From the NCBI GenBank assembly GCA_021156365.1, contig JAJNDK010000001.1, positions 620,001 through 684,000 on the forward strand: a stretch of 64,000 nucleotides of DNA, given 5' to 3'. Each line of letters opens with the position of its first letter. Within the stretch, counting starts at the first letter, position 1. The notes beneath the pieces were generated by a model that was not told the DNA's origin, ran no database searches, and was given only the letters and a program-made list of their open reading frames with translations. This DNA comes from Bacteroidota bacterium. Its GTDB lineage: Bacteria; Bacteroidota; Bacteroidia; B-17B0; Aurantibacillaceae. Shown piece by piece: positions 26,152 to 34,583 of this stretch. The position numbers were made by a program, and so were the translations under genes.

Positions 26152-26895
26152 TCAGGCCCGGTGGGGTTTTCTTTGCCACCATTTCTTCTTTTTTACAATT
26201 ATAATTTCTCCGATCATCTGATCCGGTTTCATACGTAATTCAACGGCAGGAAAATTCAAGGCTTCATTCTCCGTATGCAATTTGTTTTTTTGCACAGTAT
26301 AGAATTTTGTATAGTAACCTATATATGAGATCTCAAGCACCAGGCTATCTGTCAATGAACCAGGCGGGACTTTTAAAGTAAATTTCCCATCTATATTCGT
26401 TGTCACTCCGGTATTCGTATTTTTTATCCTGACAGTTGCAAAAACCAATACTTCTTTTGTCTGTACATCAACAATAGTTCCGCTAAAGATATTTTTCAGA
26501 CTGTCTGAAGGATTCCCGACAGGCAATGGATGCCGTGTTTTACTTTGATCAAAAACAGATATCTTGTTCTCTTTATGGAAAGATCCGGAAGCGTTTGTAT
26601 GTTTAATACTGAGTAGCATAAGAATACCTGCCAACCATTTATTTGCCCATGGCCCGACCGTTCGATCAGAATGAACAGTCAAAATTCTATTCAGCTGTGT
26701 TGTATCAAAGCGCCCGCAAGTTTTCCCGGGCTGTTTCTGAATAACCTGCAGTATCTCCTTATCGGAAAGCTTCGTAAAATCCAGTACATTTTTCGAGCAT
26801 TGCAAACAGTATTTACCATTTGCATTGGTTTGCATAGAAGCCCAGTTCTGGGAACAAGGGCTTTCTATTTTAAGTATCCTGCTGTTTGCTTTCAT
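26152..26895 (-). CDS. Carboxypeptidase-regulatory-like domain membrane protein
   Basis: A 247-residue protein of a type frequent in Bacteroidota. The N-terminal part has the conserved pattern SPCSQNWASM...GKYCLQCSKNVLDFTKLSDKEI, with four cysteines that may bind metal. A hydrophobic segment follows near residues 85-100 (WLAGILMLLSI). A CarboxypepD_reg-like beta-sandwich occupies about 135-225 (FSGTIVDVQTKEVLVFATVRI, TNIDGKFTLKVP), and the tail is very basic (KKKKWWQRK). The function is unknown. It starts 5 bp after the VWA gene and is surely co-transcribed. A 10-bp inverted repeat (26117-26126 with 26167-26176) straddles its 3' end and the convergent cca terminus. Confidence 0.75.
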   Translation of the reverse strand: MKANSRILKIESPCSQNWASMQTNANGKYCLQCSKNVLDFTKLSDKEILQVIQKQPGKTCGRFDTTQLNRILTVHSDRTVGPWANKWLAGILMLLSIKHTNASGSFHKENKISVFDQSKTRHPLPVGNPSDSLKNIFSGTIVDVQTKEVLVFATVRIKNTNTGVTTNIDGKFTLKVPPGSLTDSLVLEISYIGYYTKFYTVQKNKLHTENEALNFPAVELRMKPDQMIGEIIIVKKKKWWQRKPHRA

Positions 26896-26900
26896 ATCCG

Positions 26901-28805
26901 TTATTTATTCATTGTTTCCGCTTTCTCAACCAAACTGATAAACTCAGCTCTGTATCCTTCATCATCATCCCCTTTAGCCGCCTTTGCCTGTTTCAATACA
27001 CTTTTATAACTGCTGCTTCCTTTAAATTCCGAATTACGGAGAAGCATTCCGAACTCTGCCACTGCACAGGAGAACTTACAGTTTTCGGAAGTTTCATCAA
27101 AACTTTTTCGTTCGTTCGTTACTACCTGTGAGAGGCGAATAGATTTTAGCTTGCCCGGTTTTTTATAACGGCATTTGATGGTCATCACTTCATCGTTCGC
27201 TGATCCGGCAGACGCCTGCATCGTCTGGTATTTCAAAGGATCCACGGAAGGAAGCGCCTCTGAAGAGCCGGCAGGAATGATCTCGTAAATAGCAGTAACT
27301 GTGTGCCCCGCACCCATATCGCCGGCATCCTTTTTATCGTTGTTGAAATCTTCATCCGCCAGTAAACGATTTTCATATCCCACCAAACGATATGCTTTCA
27401 CTTTAGTGGGATTGAATTCGATCTGCAGCTTCACATCTTTTGCAATGGTATGCAAGGTGGCATTCATTTCTTTCACTAACACTTTTTTCGCTTCGGATAT
27501 ATTATCGATGTAGGCATAATTTCCGTTCCCTTTATCTGCTAACTGCTCCATTTTCGAATCCTTGTAATTGCCCGATCCGAATCCAAGTACAGTAAGATAT
27601 ACACCGCTTTCACGTTCTTCTTCGACCAGCCGTGTAAGCTCTCCGTCACTGCTTACACCTACATTAAAATCACCATCGGTGGCAAGGATCACCCGGTTGT
27701 TGGCACCCTGCAGAAAGTTTTCCTTTGCAATTTTATAAGCGAGCTGAACTCCTGCTCCGCCTGCGGTAGAACCTCCTGCTTCCAGATTTTTTAATGCTTC
27801 CTCTATTTCCTCCTTATGTGTTCCGGATGTGGAATTCAGCACTACTCCTGCAGCACCCGCATACACTACCATTGCAACTCTGTCCTTCGGTTTCAACTGC
27901 CCGATCAGCAAGCTCAGACCCTCCTTGAGCAAAGGGAGCTTATCCGGTTCATCCATCGAACCCGATACATCGATCAGGAACACGAGGTTATTGGCGGGAA
28001 CACTGTCTGCTTTTATTTCCCTGGCGCGCATACCAATATGAACCAGGTTATGCTCCTTGTTCCAGGGACACTCGGTGTATTCGGTAGTGATCGAGAAGGG
28101 CTCATTTTCTTTTGGCTGCGGATAGGTGTAATGAAAATAATTGATCATCTCCTCCACTCGTACTGCATCGGCAGGCGGCAAATTTCCCTGGCTGATGTGC
28201 CTGCGGATATTGCTGTACGAAGCCTTGTCTACATCCACGCTAAAAGTAGAAAGCGGGTTCTTCCCTACTTCTTTGAAGGCATTGTCGTTGATCCGCGCAT
28301 ACTCTTCGGTATTATACACTTTCGCGGGCTTCGGACTCCTGTTCCGGCTCCTGCCTTTTCGTTTTGATCTAATACTTGAGCTGACATTTGCTGTATTATA
28401 TGAAATTTTACTGCAGCTAATGCTTGTGTAACGTGCATGTCTTACCTGGCAGTCAATTACAACCTCTTCCAGCACAATCCCTTCCATTTGCACATCGCAG
28501 GTCGTTTTTTTCCCGGCAACAACTATTACCTGGTTAACTACTGTTTTTTGATATCCTACATAACTTACAATAAGCTTATAGGTTCCCGGCTGCAGATTGT
28601 TTAAGCAGTAATTGCCATCGAGATCCGAAATGGAACCTACTGATGCTCCGGAGGTGTTCTCAAGAAGCACTATGCTTGCACCGATCACAGACTCAGTATT
28701 GAATTTTTCCGACACCTTACCGCAAACTGAGCCGGTAGCAGATTGTGAGAGCAGGGATCCGGAAATGCCGTTGAGCACCAGGATCAGGAAGAATGTTTTT
28801 AGCAT
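26901..28805 (-). CDS. VWA domain protein with CarboxypepD_reg-like N-terminus (YfbK type)
   Basis: A 634-residue secreted protein. The signal peptide (cleavage near GSLLSQS, about residue 22) is followed by a CarboxypepD_reg-like domain (residues ~25-115), a von Willebrand N-terminal region (NTEEYARINDNAFKEV), and the VWA domain with an intact MIDAS (LIDVSGSMDEP) and LATDGDFNVG. The C-terminal DUF3520-type region contains KCRYKKPGKLKSIRLS. The layout is that of YfbK-like surface proteins, whose partner is unknown. It is expressed with the downstream carboxypeptidase-regulatory protein (5-bp gap). Confidence 0.88.
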   Translation of the reverse strand: MLKTFFLILVLNGISGSLLSQSATGSVCGKVSEKFNTESVIGASIVLLENTSGASVGSISDLDGNYCLNNLQPGTYKLIVSYVGYQKTVVNQVIVVAGKKTTCDVQMEGIVLEEVVIDCQVRHARYTSISCSKISYNTANVSSSIRSKRKGRSRNRSPKPAKVYNTEEYARINDNAFKEVGKNPLSTFSVDVDKASYSNIRRHISQGNLPPADAVRVEEMINYFHYTYPQPKENEPFSITTEYTECPWNKEHNLVHIGMRAREIKADSVPANNLVFLIDVSGSMDEPDKLPLLKEGLSLLIGQLKPKDRVAMVVYAGAAGVVLNSTSGTHKEEIEEALKNLEAGGSTAGGAGVQLAYKIAKENFLQGANNRVILATDGDFNVGVSSDGELTRLVEEERESGVYLTVLGFGSGNYKDSKMEQLADKGNGNYAYIDNISEAKKVLVKEMNATLHTIAKDVKLQIEFNPTKVKAYRLVGYENRLLADEDFNNDKKDAGDMGAGHTVTAIYEIIPAGSSEALPSVDPLKYQTMQASAGSANDEVMTIKCRYKKPGKLKSIRLSQVVTNERKSFDETSENCKFSCAVAEFGMLLRNSEFKGSSSYKSVLKQAKAAKGDDDEGYRAEFISLVEKAETMNK

Positions 28806-29125
28806 GACAAACGTTTTTTAGTTTATTAAAAGACGTGCTGATTACCATCTTCCATAAAAAATGATGGCAAAAAAAAGAAAAAGAGCTGCAAGCTAATCTG
28901 ATAAAGGCTACCCTCCCATGCTGCGTACAATTTCAATATATAAAGAGAATGTTACTTGATCTGCTGTCGTTTCTTCAACAATAGACTATACAGGATTCGC
29001 AGCAACCGGCAGGTTCTTTTTAACTTTCTTTAAAAATTATCATTCGTCATAAATCTCTATATTGCGAAATACTACCCCGGTGCACGGCATTTTTCCAGAT
29101 CCTGCCTATTATAAACCTTACGTAT
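28806..29125. other. 320-bp divergent intergenic region
   Basis: No gene or tRNA is visible between the VWA gene and the GNAT-hydrolase gene. It is AT-rich with several A and T runs and must hold both promoters. The closest -7-like words are AACGTTTG before the VWA gene (minus strand) and TATATTGC near 29060 on the plus strand, both imperfect. CCATC...GATGG (near 28840-28865) is a weak inverted repeat. Confidence 0.6.
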
Positions 29126-30646
29126 ATGAAAAAATTAAAACTCCGGAAGCTCCGGCTTCATGATTACGAAACAATAACCCAATTACAACTCGACTGTTTT
29201 CCGGGCATGAAACCCTGGAACAAAGAACAGTTCACCAATCTGATCACTATTTTTCCACAGGGGCAGATCGGTATCGAGCTGAATGGAGAGATCATAGCCT
29301 CTTCCTGCAGTCATATCATTAATTTCGACGAGTATAGTGAAGATCACTCCTGGAATGCACTCACTGCAAATGGCATGATCACCAATCATACAGAAAAAGG
29401 TGATACGCTCTACGGCATAGAGATCATGGTGAATCCCGGCTATAGAGGAATGAAGCTATCGAGAAGACTGTATGAAGCCAGGCAAAAACTGACAAAAGAA
29501 TTGAATCTGAAACGGATTGCCATAGGCGGACGAATACCGAACTACCATAAATATGCTGCCAAAATGAGCGCCGAGCAGTATATTGAGAAAGTAAGGGACA
29601 AAAAGATCTATGACCCTGTGCTTACCGCTCAAATGGCCAATGATTTTGTATTGATCCGGCTGCTTCCTAATTACCTGCCCAACGATAAGGAATCGCTCGG
29701 GTATGCTACTTTTCTGGAATGGACAAATTACATGTACAAACCAAGGACCAGCAGGAAACAGCAATATATAAGAGCCTGCGCTGTTCAATATCAGATGCGG
29801 ATGATAAAGGATTTTGAAGAGTTCGCTCAGAATTGTGAGTATTTTGTCGATGCTGCCTCTGATTACCGCTGCGACATCATACTTTTTCCCGAAATGATCA
29901 CCATGCAATTGCTCTCCTTCCTGCCTAATAAAAATCCCGGAGCTGCAGTAAGGCAATTGACCGAATTTACGCCAAAGTATGAAGAGTTGTTTACCACCCT
30001 GGCCATCAAATACAACATCAATATTATAGGCGGCTCACATTTCACGGTGGAGAACGATAATCTCTATAATATCTCTTATCTATTCAGAAGGAACGGAACC
30101 ATCGAAAAGCAATACAAAATGCATATTACACCTCATGAAAAAAAATGGTGGGGTGTTCAGGCCGGCAATAAAGTGGAAGCGTTCGATACCGACGTAGGCA
30201 AAATTGCCATTATGATCTGTTATGATGTGGAGTTCCCTGAACTCGTTCGCATAGCTGTTTCGAAAGGCGCGCAACTGATCTTTGTTCCTTTTAATACAGA
30301 TGAAAGAAGAAGCTATCTGCGTGTTCGCTATTGTTCGCAGGCAAGAGCTATAGAAAACCAGGTATATATAATCCTCGCAGGTTGTGTCGGTAATTTGCCC
30401 AAGGTGGAAAACCTGGATATACAGTTTGCCCAATCGGCCATTCTCACTCCTTCCGATCTGGAATTCCACCGGGAAGGAATTGCAACGGAAGCACCTATCA
30501 ATACAGAAACACTGATCTTCCAGGATCTCGATCTGCATTCGCTGGAACGGAACAGAGACAATGGAAGCGTACAACCCTGGAAAGACCGGCGGACGGATTT
30601 TTATAAGATCAGCTTTACGGAGAATGGAAAAAGAACGACCTTTTGA
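29126..30646 (+). CDS. GNAT acetyltransferase-carbon-nitrogen hydrolase fusion
   Basis: A 506-residue bifunctional protein like Bacillus YhcX. Residues ~5-185 form a GNAT domain with the acetyl-CoA-binding strand-loop GIEIMVNPGYRGMKLSRRLYEAR. Residues ~213-500 form a nitrilase-superfamily amidohydrolase whose catalytic triad is Glu256 (LFPEM), Lys331 (QYKMHITPHE) and Cys365 (MICYDVEFPE). The hydrolase should cleave a C-N (amide or nitrile) bond. Substrates of both halves are unknown, and the fusion suggests sequential action on one metabolite. It is a single gene, divergent from the VWA operon and convergent with the GldL-like gene. Confidence 0.92.
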   Translation: MKKLKLRKLRLHDYETITQLQLDCFPGMKPWNKEQFTNLITIFPQGQIGIELNGEIIASSCSHIINFDEYSEDHSWNALTANGMITNHTEKGDTLYGIEIMVNPGYRGMKLSRRLYEARQKLTKELNLKRIAIGGRIPNYHKYAAKMSAEQYIEKVRDKKIYDPVLTAQMANDFVLIRLLPNYLPNDKESLGYATFLEWTNYMYKPRTSRKQQYIRACAVQYQMRMIKDFEEFAQNCEYFVDAASDYRCDIILFPEMITMQLLSFLPNKNPGAAVRQLTEFTPKYEELFTTLAIKYNINIIGGSHFTVENDNLYNISYLFRRNGTIEKQYKMHITPHEKKWWGVQAGNKVEAFDTDVGKIAIMICYDVEFPELVRIAVSKGAQLIFVPFNTDERRSYLRVRYCSQARAIENQVYIILAGCVGNLPKVENLDIQFAQSAILTPSDLEFHREGIATEAPINTETLIFQDLDLHSLERNRDNGSVQPWKDRRTDFYKISFTENGKRTTF

Positions 30647-30700
30647 TCAATGCGAAGACAAGGAAAAAATGAGTCGTTACAAGCTGAAGGTCCCTGAGAC

Positions 30701-31243
30701 TTATTCATCCTTATTGGTGAAACTGTCTTTTAAAAACCAGATCACCAATACAGTCATTCCGGCAAATAAAAAGTACAGCGCATAGGGCCAGTGCATTATT
30801 TTAAATACTGCACCGATAAGTATCAATGCAGTAGCAAGTCCTTTTATCCAGCGTGATAAATTTTGCATCCTGTCCTGTTTTTCATCATCCGAACCCTCTT
30901 CGTCTTTATTCCCAAAGTAATTTATTCCTCCCATAAACAGTATAGCAAGAAAGGAGATCAGGGTGATGATCTGAAAAACAAGTTTGCCCGGGAAGTGCAT
31001 AATTGTAAAAACACCATTAAAAGACCAGCACACCACAAAAACGAGCTTCACATGATCCACGGGTTTTTTGGTGTTTTTCCAGGAGAAACGAAACACATAC
31101 AAAATTGCAATAGCAACAAAAGCAGTCACCATGAGCAGATCTCCATAAAGCCAGTGCTGTATCTTAAAGAGTGCGCCTATAAGTAATAACGCGATGGCGA
31201 TCCGGATCGGGCCGGTCAGTATTTTTCGTTCGGGTGGCAACAT
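30701..31243 (-). CDS. GldL-related small membrane protein
   Basis: A 180-residue protein with about five to six transmembrane helices. The hallmark of GldL, the T9SS/gliding motor membrane subunit, is the GALFKIMHWPG motif; here it recurs as GALFKIQHWLYG (residues ~18-30), FTIMHFPG (~79-86) and GAVFKIMHWPYA (~143-154). The periplasmic or cytoplasmic coiled-coil C-terminus of true GldL is absent, and no gldK/M/N genes neighbour it. It is therefore a paralogue family member rather than the motor subunit itself. Its start codon directly abuts a possible TTG of the divergent permease gene. Confidence 0.75.
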   Translation of the reverse strand: MLPPERKILTGPIRIAIALLLIGALFKIQHWLYGDLLMVTAFVAIAILYVFRFSWKNTKKPVDHVKLVFVVCWSFNGVFTIMHFPGKLVFQIITLISFLAILFMGGINYFGNKDEEGSDDEKQDRMQNLSRWIKGLATALILIGAVFKIMHWPYALYFLFAGMTVLVIWFLKDSFTNKDE

Positions 31244-31332
31244 TTGAAAGGTGATCCGAATTTGGACATTTTATCCGGGAAACGCAAACTAATTTCCATA
31301 TTCTGCCATGTTCCTGCAATCCTAATCTTTAG

Positions 31333-31340
31333 TATATTTA
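31333..31340 (+). promoter_or_regulatory. Possible -7 box (TATATTTA) before the PerM-type permease
   Basis: One base off TAnnTTTG, 17 bp before the chosen TTG at 31358. If it is used, the longer reading from the TTG at 31244 would be upstream of the transcript. Confidence 0.35.
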
Positions 31341-31357
31341 CCCGAAATTTTCAGGCA

Positions 31358-32446
31358 TTGAAGCTCCGTACCTATCTCATACCTATTTTATCTATACTGG
31401 CGATCATTGCCTTTGTCTGGATCTTCACCAAAGTGGTTATTTATCTGCTAATAGCTTCTGTACTTACGCTTATCTGCCAGCCGCTCGTTAAGCTCTATTC
31501 CCGCATCAAGATCAACAAATTTCACCTTCCCGATTCGGTTGTTTCCCTGCTTACCATTGCTACGGTTATCAGCAGTGTGATATTTATGACCATGCTGTTT
31601 GCGCCGGTTTTGATAAAAGAAGTGAAATTCCTTTCCACACTTAATTTCAATGATGTATTCAATGACATCCTTTCGCAGTTCCCGCAGGTCAAAGCGCTGC
31701 TGCTGAATTTCGGAACGGAACAGGAGATCTCTGCAGCCGTTACTTCACAGGTAAATGATACGCTTAACGTTAAAAACATCAGTACGTTGCTGAACGATGT
31801 ACTGGATATTGCCAGTTCTTTGTTAGGTGGCACCCTTGCCGTACTGTTCATTACCTTCTTCCTGATCAAGGAAAACAAAATGGCGTTCAAATCTTTGATA
31901 CTGATCACCCCTTCTGCTTATGAAACAGAGATAATAGATATTTTACGGACGACCAAAAGCCTGCTCTCCAAATATTTTGTCGGGCTTTTTATTGATGTGG
32001 TTATCGTAAGTGTGTTGGCAACCGTGAGTATGCTATTACTTGGTGTGAGAAATGCGGTACTTATCGGCGTTTTCACCGGGCTCATGAATATCATTCCCTA
32101 CCTGGGCCCGCTGATCAGTGGTGTATTCGCTATCTTTTTAGGTGTCACCGGCTGCATCGAATACGGGCAGATGGAAGAGATCAGCGCTGTGATCACTAAA
32201 ATATTCTTCACCTTACTGGCGATTAACCTCCTGGACGGTTTTTTCATTCAACCTTACATTTTCAGTAATACCGTAAAAGCACATCCACTCGAAATATTTT
32301 TAGTGATCCTGATGGCTGCTTCGGTAGCCGGTATCTGGGGCATGGTAGTGGCAATCCCTACGTATACGCTCCTGCGAATCATTGCAAAAGAATTTTTAGT
32401 GAATTTCAAATTCTTCAAAAAAATAACCGAAAACATTCCAGAATAA
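31358..32446 (+). CDS. AI-2E family transporter (PerM type)
   Basis: A 362-residue polytopic permease. Paired N-terminal helices, a long amphipathic middle region (residues ~85-150) and a C-terminal bundle with GLMNIIPYLGPLISG and HPLEIFLVILMAASVAGIWGMVVAIP are the family hallmarks. Members export autoinducer-2, sodium/protons or other small solutes, so the substrate is open. No ATG fits. The frame can be opened by TTG at 31244 (400 residues, abutting the divergent gene) or TTG at 31358. I choose 31358 because it gives the usual MKxR-plus-helix N-terminus and lies after a -7-like box. It overlaps the next gene by one base (TAATG). Confidence 0.85.
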   Translation: MKLRTYLIPILSILAIIAFVWIFTKVVIYLLIASVLTLICQPLVKLYSRIKINKFHLPDSVVSLLTIATVISSVIFMTMLFAPVLIKEVKFLSTLNFNDVFNDILSQFPQVKALLLNFGTEQEISAAVTSQVNDTLNVKNISTLLNDVLDIASSLLGGTLAVLFITFFLIKENKMAFKSLILITPSAYETEIIDILRTTKSLLSKYFVGLFIDVVIVSVLATVSMLLLGVRNAVLIGVFTGLMNIIPYLGPLISGVFAIFLGVTGCIEYGQMEEISAVITKIFFTLLAINLLDGFFIQPYIFSNTVKAHPLEIFLVILMAASVAGIWGMVVAIPTYTLLRIIAKEFLVNFKFFKKITENIPE

Positions 32447-33096
32447 TGCAAACTGTATTAAAATTCCTTACTGCCTTAGGCAAGAACAATAATAAAGAAT
32501 GGTTTGATAAGAACAAACCGGCCTACCAGGAAGCCAAACAAGTATTCCAGGCTGAAGTTGCAAAGCTCATTAAAGAGATCGGCAAATCCGATCCTGCTAT
32601 CAGCGACCTCGATGCTTCCAAATGCCTGTTCCGAATCAACCGTGATGTGCGTTTCAGCAAAGACAAAGCGCCTTACAAAACCAATTTCGGTGCAGACATG
32701 AGCCCGGGTGGAAAAGGTTCTATGAATCCGGGCTACTATCTTCATATAGAGCCCGGTAAGTCTTTCCTGGCTTCCGGATGCTGGATGCCGGAGCCCAATT
32801 ACCTGCAGGCCATCCGACAGGAGATCGATTACAATCCTGCAGAGTTCCGGAAGATCGTAAAGGCAAAAGATTTTGTGGCTAACTACAAACAATTATCGCA
32901 GGAAGATGCGCTGAAGACAACACCCAAAGGCTACGAAAAAGACAATCCGAATTTAGAATTCCTTCGTTTGAAACATTTTATCGCTGTTCACGACATGAAA
33001 GACAAAGATGTGACCGATAAAAATTTCGTCTCCAATTGCACAAAAATATATAAAAGTGCAATCCACCTCAACACATTTCTTCGTAGAGTTAAGTAG
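32446..33096 (+). CDS. DUF2461 (TIGR02453) family protein
   Basis: A 216-residue conserved protein of unknown function. Family-specific motifs are FLTALGKNNNKEWFDKNKPAY at the start, FRINRDVRFSKDKAPYKTNFGA, GYYLHIEPGKSFLASGCWMP, and LKHFIAVHDM near the end. It is cytoplasmic with no signal peptide. Its ATG overlaps the permease stop in TAATG, implying translational coupling. The Ppx gene follows 31 bp later. Confidence 0.88.
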   Translation: MQTVLKFLTALGKNNNKEWFDKNKPAYQEAKQVFQAEVAKLIKEIGKSDPAISDLDASKCLFRINRDVRFSKDKAPYKTNFGADMSPGGKGSMNPGYYLHIEPGKSFLASGCWMPEPNYLQAIRQEIDYNPAEFRKIVKAKDFVANYKQLSQEDALKTTPKGYEKDNPNLEFLRLKHFIAVHDMKDKDVTDKNFVSNCTKIYKSAIHLNTFLRRVK

Positions 33097-33127
33097 TAAT
33101 TCTTAAATTTATAGAACACGATTTTTT

Positions 33128-34063
33128 ATGCGGATAGCCGTTATTGATTTAGGCACGAATACATTCAATTTGCTCATTGCAGACATAGGTGCAAAAGGGC
33201 ATGGCCGGATCGTATCCGATCGTATACCCGTAAAATTGGGTGAAGGCACGATCAACAGCGGTTTCATTTCGCCCGGACCTTTTCAACGGGGCCTCGATGC
33301 CCTGAGCCGCTACAGGGAACTGATCGAAAAACACGATGTGGATATTATACGGGCATTTGCCACCTCAGCTATACGAAGCGCTTCTAACGGAGCAGACTTT
33401 GTTCAGCAGGCAAAAGATAAATATGGTATTTGGGTGGAAATAATTGACGGAGACCGCGAAGCCGAGTTGATCCACAAAGGTGTGGCATTGGCCGTGGAAC
33501 TGCAGCAGACACCTTCCCTTATTATGGATATAGGCGGTGGCAGCACCGAATTCATTATCTGCAACAAGCAAAAAGTATTCTGGAAAAAAAGCTTCCAGTT
33601 GGGTGCTGCGCGTTTGCTCGAGAAATTCAATCCGGAAGATCCTATCTCCGAAAGTACACGGGCTGCTCTTCGCAGCTATATAGAAGGATCGGTAAAAGAG
33701 CTTAGTGATGCAGTGGCAGAATACAAACCCACAGAGCTCATCGGCTCATCAGGTGCTTTCGATAGCTTTGTGGAAATGATCGCCTGCGAATACAACACCG
33801 AAGGCTTGTCAGATGAAAAAACCGAATACCAGATCGATCTGAATAATTATAAAAAGGTTTCTGCCCAAACAGTACGTTCCACACTTGCAGAACGTATGCA
33901 AATGAAAGGACTGATCCCCATCCGCGTGGATATGATCGTTCTTTCTTTCCTTTTTGTTGATTTCATCCTGCAACAGTATGCAATCAAAACATTCAAAGTC
34001 TCCACCTATTCTCTGAAAGAAGGTGTTATCTTTGAAACCTTCTCCAAGCTCAGCAACAATTGA
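33128..34063 (+). CDS. Ppx/GppA-family phosphatase
   Basis: A 311-residue ASKHA-fold phosphatase: the phosphate-1 loop is VIDLGTNTFNLLIAD and the phosphate-2 loop MDIGGGSTEFIICN. The family hydrolyses polyphosphate or pppGpp. This protein is the short form (about 300 residues) without the C-terminal HD domain of E. coli Ppx/GppA, so exopolyphosphatase is the more probable activity, but this is not decisive. The next gene is coupled through TGATG. Confidence 0.9.
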   Translation: MRIAVIDLGTNTFNLLIADIGAKGHGRIVSDRIPVKLGEGTINSGFISPGPFQRGLDALSRYRELIEKHDVDIIRAFATSAIRSASNGADFVQQAKDKYGIWVEIIDGDREAELIHKGVALAVELQQTPSLIMDIGGGSTEFIICNKQKVFWKKSFQLGAARLLEKFNPEDPISESTRAALRSYIEGSVKELSDAVAEYKPTELIGSSGAFDSFVEMIACEYNTEGLSDEKTEYQIDLNNYKKVSAQTVRSTLAERMQMKGLIPIRVDMIVLSFLFVDFILQQYAIKTFKVSTYSLKEGVIFETFSKLSNN

Positions 34064-34521
34064 TGCGTCCGAATTTCACTATACGCGTATACGGTATTCT
34101 TATCCAGGAAAATGCCCTGCTGATCTCCGATGAGCTTATCAACGGAAATCATATCACCAAGTTGCCCGGAGGTGGTCTTGAATATGGCGAAAGTACGATC
34201 GAATGCCTGATCCGGGAATTTAAAGAGGAAGCGGATCTGACTATTACGGTAGGCTCCCATTTTTATACCACTGATTTTTTTGTCGCATCTGCCTTCGATC
34301 CTACCTGCCAGGTTATGAGTATCTATTATTTTGTAGAGACGCTGGAAACCATTGTCAATATTACCACTGCACCGCACGACTACAGCAAAAGCACCAATGA
34401 CCATGCCTTTCGCTGGATCCCGATCGGTGAGCTGAAAGAAGAAAATTTCACTTTTCCCATCGACAGGAAGGTGATCGGACTGCTCAAAGAAGTATTGCCG
34501 GCAGGTAGCCAGGTCCGATAA
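34063..34521 (+). CDS. Nudix hydrolase
   Basis: A 152-residue protein with a complete Nudix box starting at GGLEYGESTIECLIREFKEE (Gx5Ex7REUxEExGU, with Ala-Asp in the last positions). It would hydrolyse a nucleoside diphosphate derivative with Mg2+. The start is the ATG overlapping the Ppx stop by one base (TGATG); a TTG one codon earlier (34060) is not needed. The ribF promoter follows immediately, so this ends the transcript or is read through. Confidence 0.88.
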   Translation: MRPNFTIRVYGILIQENALLISDELINGNHITKLPGGGLEYGESTIECLIREFKEEADLTITVGSHFYTTDFFVASAFDPTCQVMSIYYFVETLETIVNITTAPHDYSKSTNDHAFRWIPIGELKEENFTFPIDRKVIGLLKEVLPAGSQVR

Positions 34522-34542
34522 AAACTGAACAGGATCCGCTCC

Positions 34543-34573
34543 TTTGTAATATCAATTGCTAAACGTACCTTTG
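34543..34573 (+). promoter_or_regulatory. Full-consensus promoter TTTG-N19-TACCTTTG before ribF
   Basis: TTTG at 34543-34546 and TACCTTTG at 34566-34573 are separated by exactly 19 bp, the Bacteroidota sigma-factor spacing. The expected transcription start (about 34580) is only a few bases before the ribF ATG at 34584, so the message would be almost leaderless. Confidence 0.75.
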
Positions 34574-34583
34574 CTTACCTTTT

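Noticed and set aside
26117-26176. A 10-bp inverted repeat GCAAAGAAAA...TTTTCTTTGC between cca and the CarboxypepD-like gene as terminator.
   Set aside because: The arms are 40 bp apart and AT-rich with no following T run, so a rho-independent stop is not convincing.
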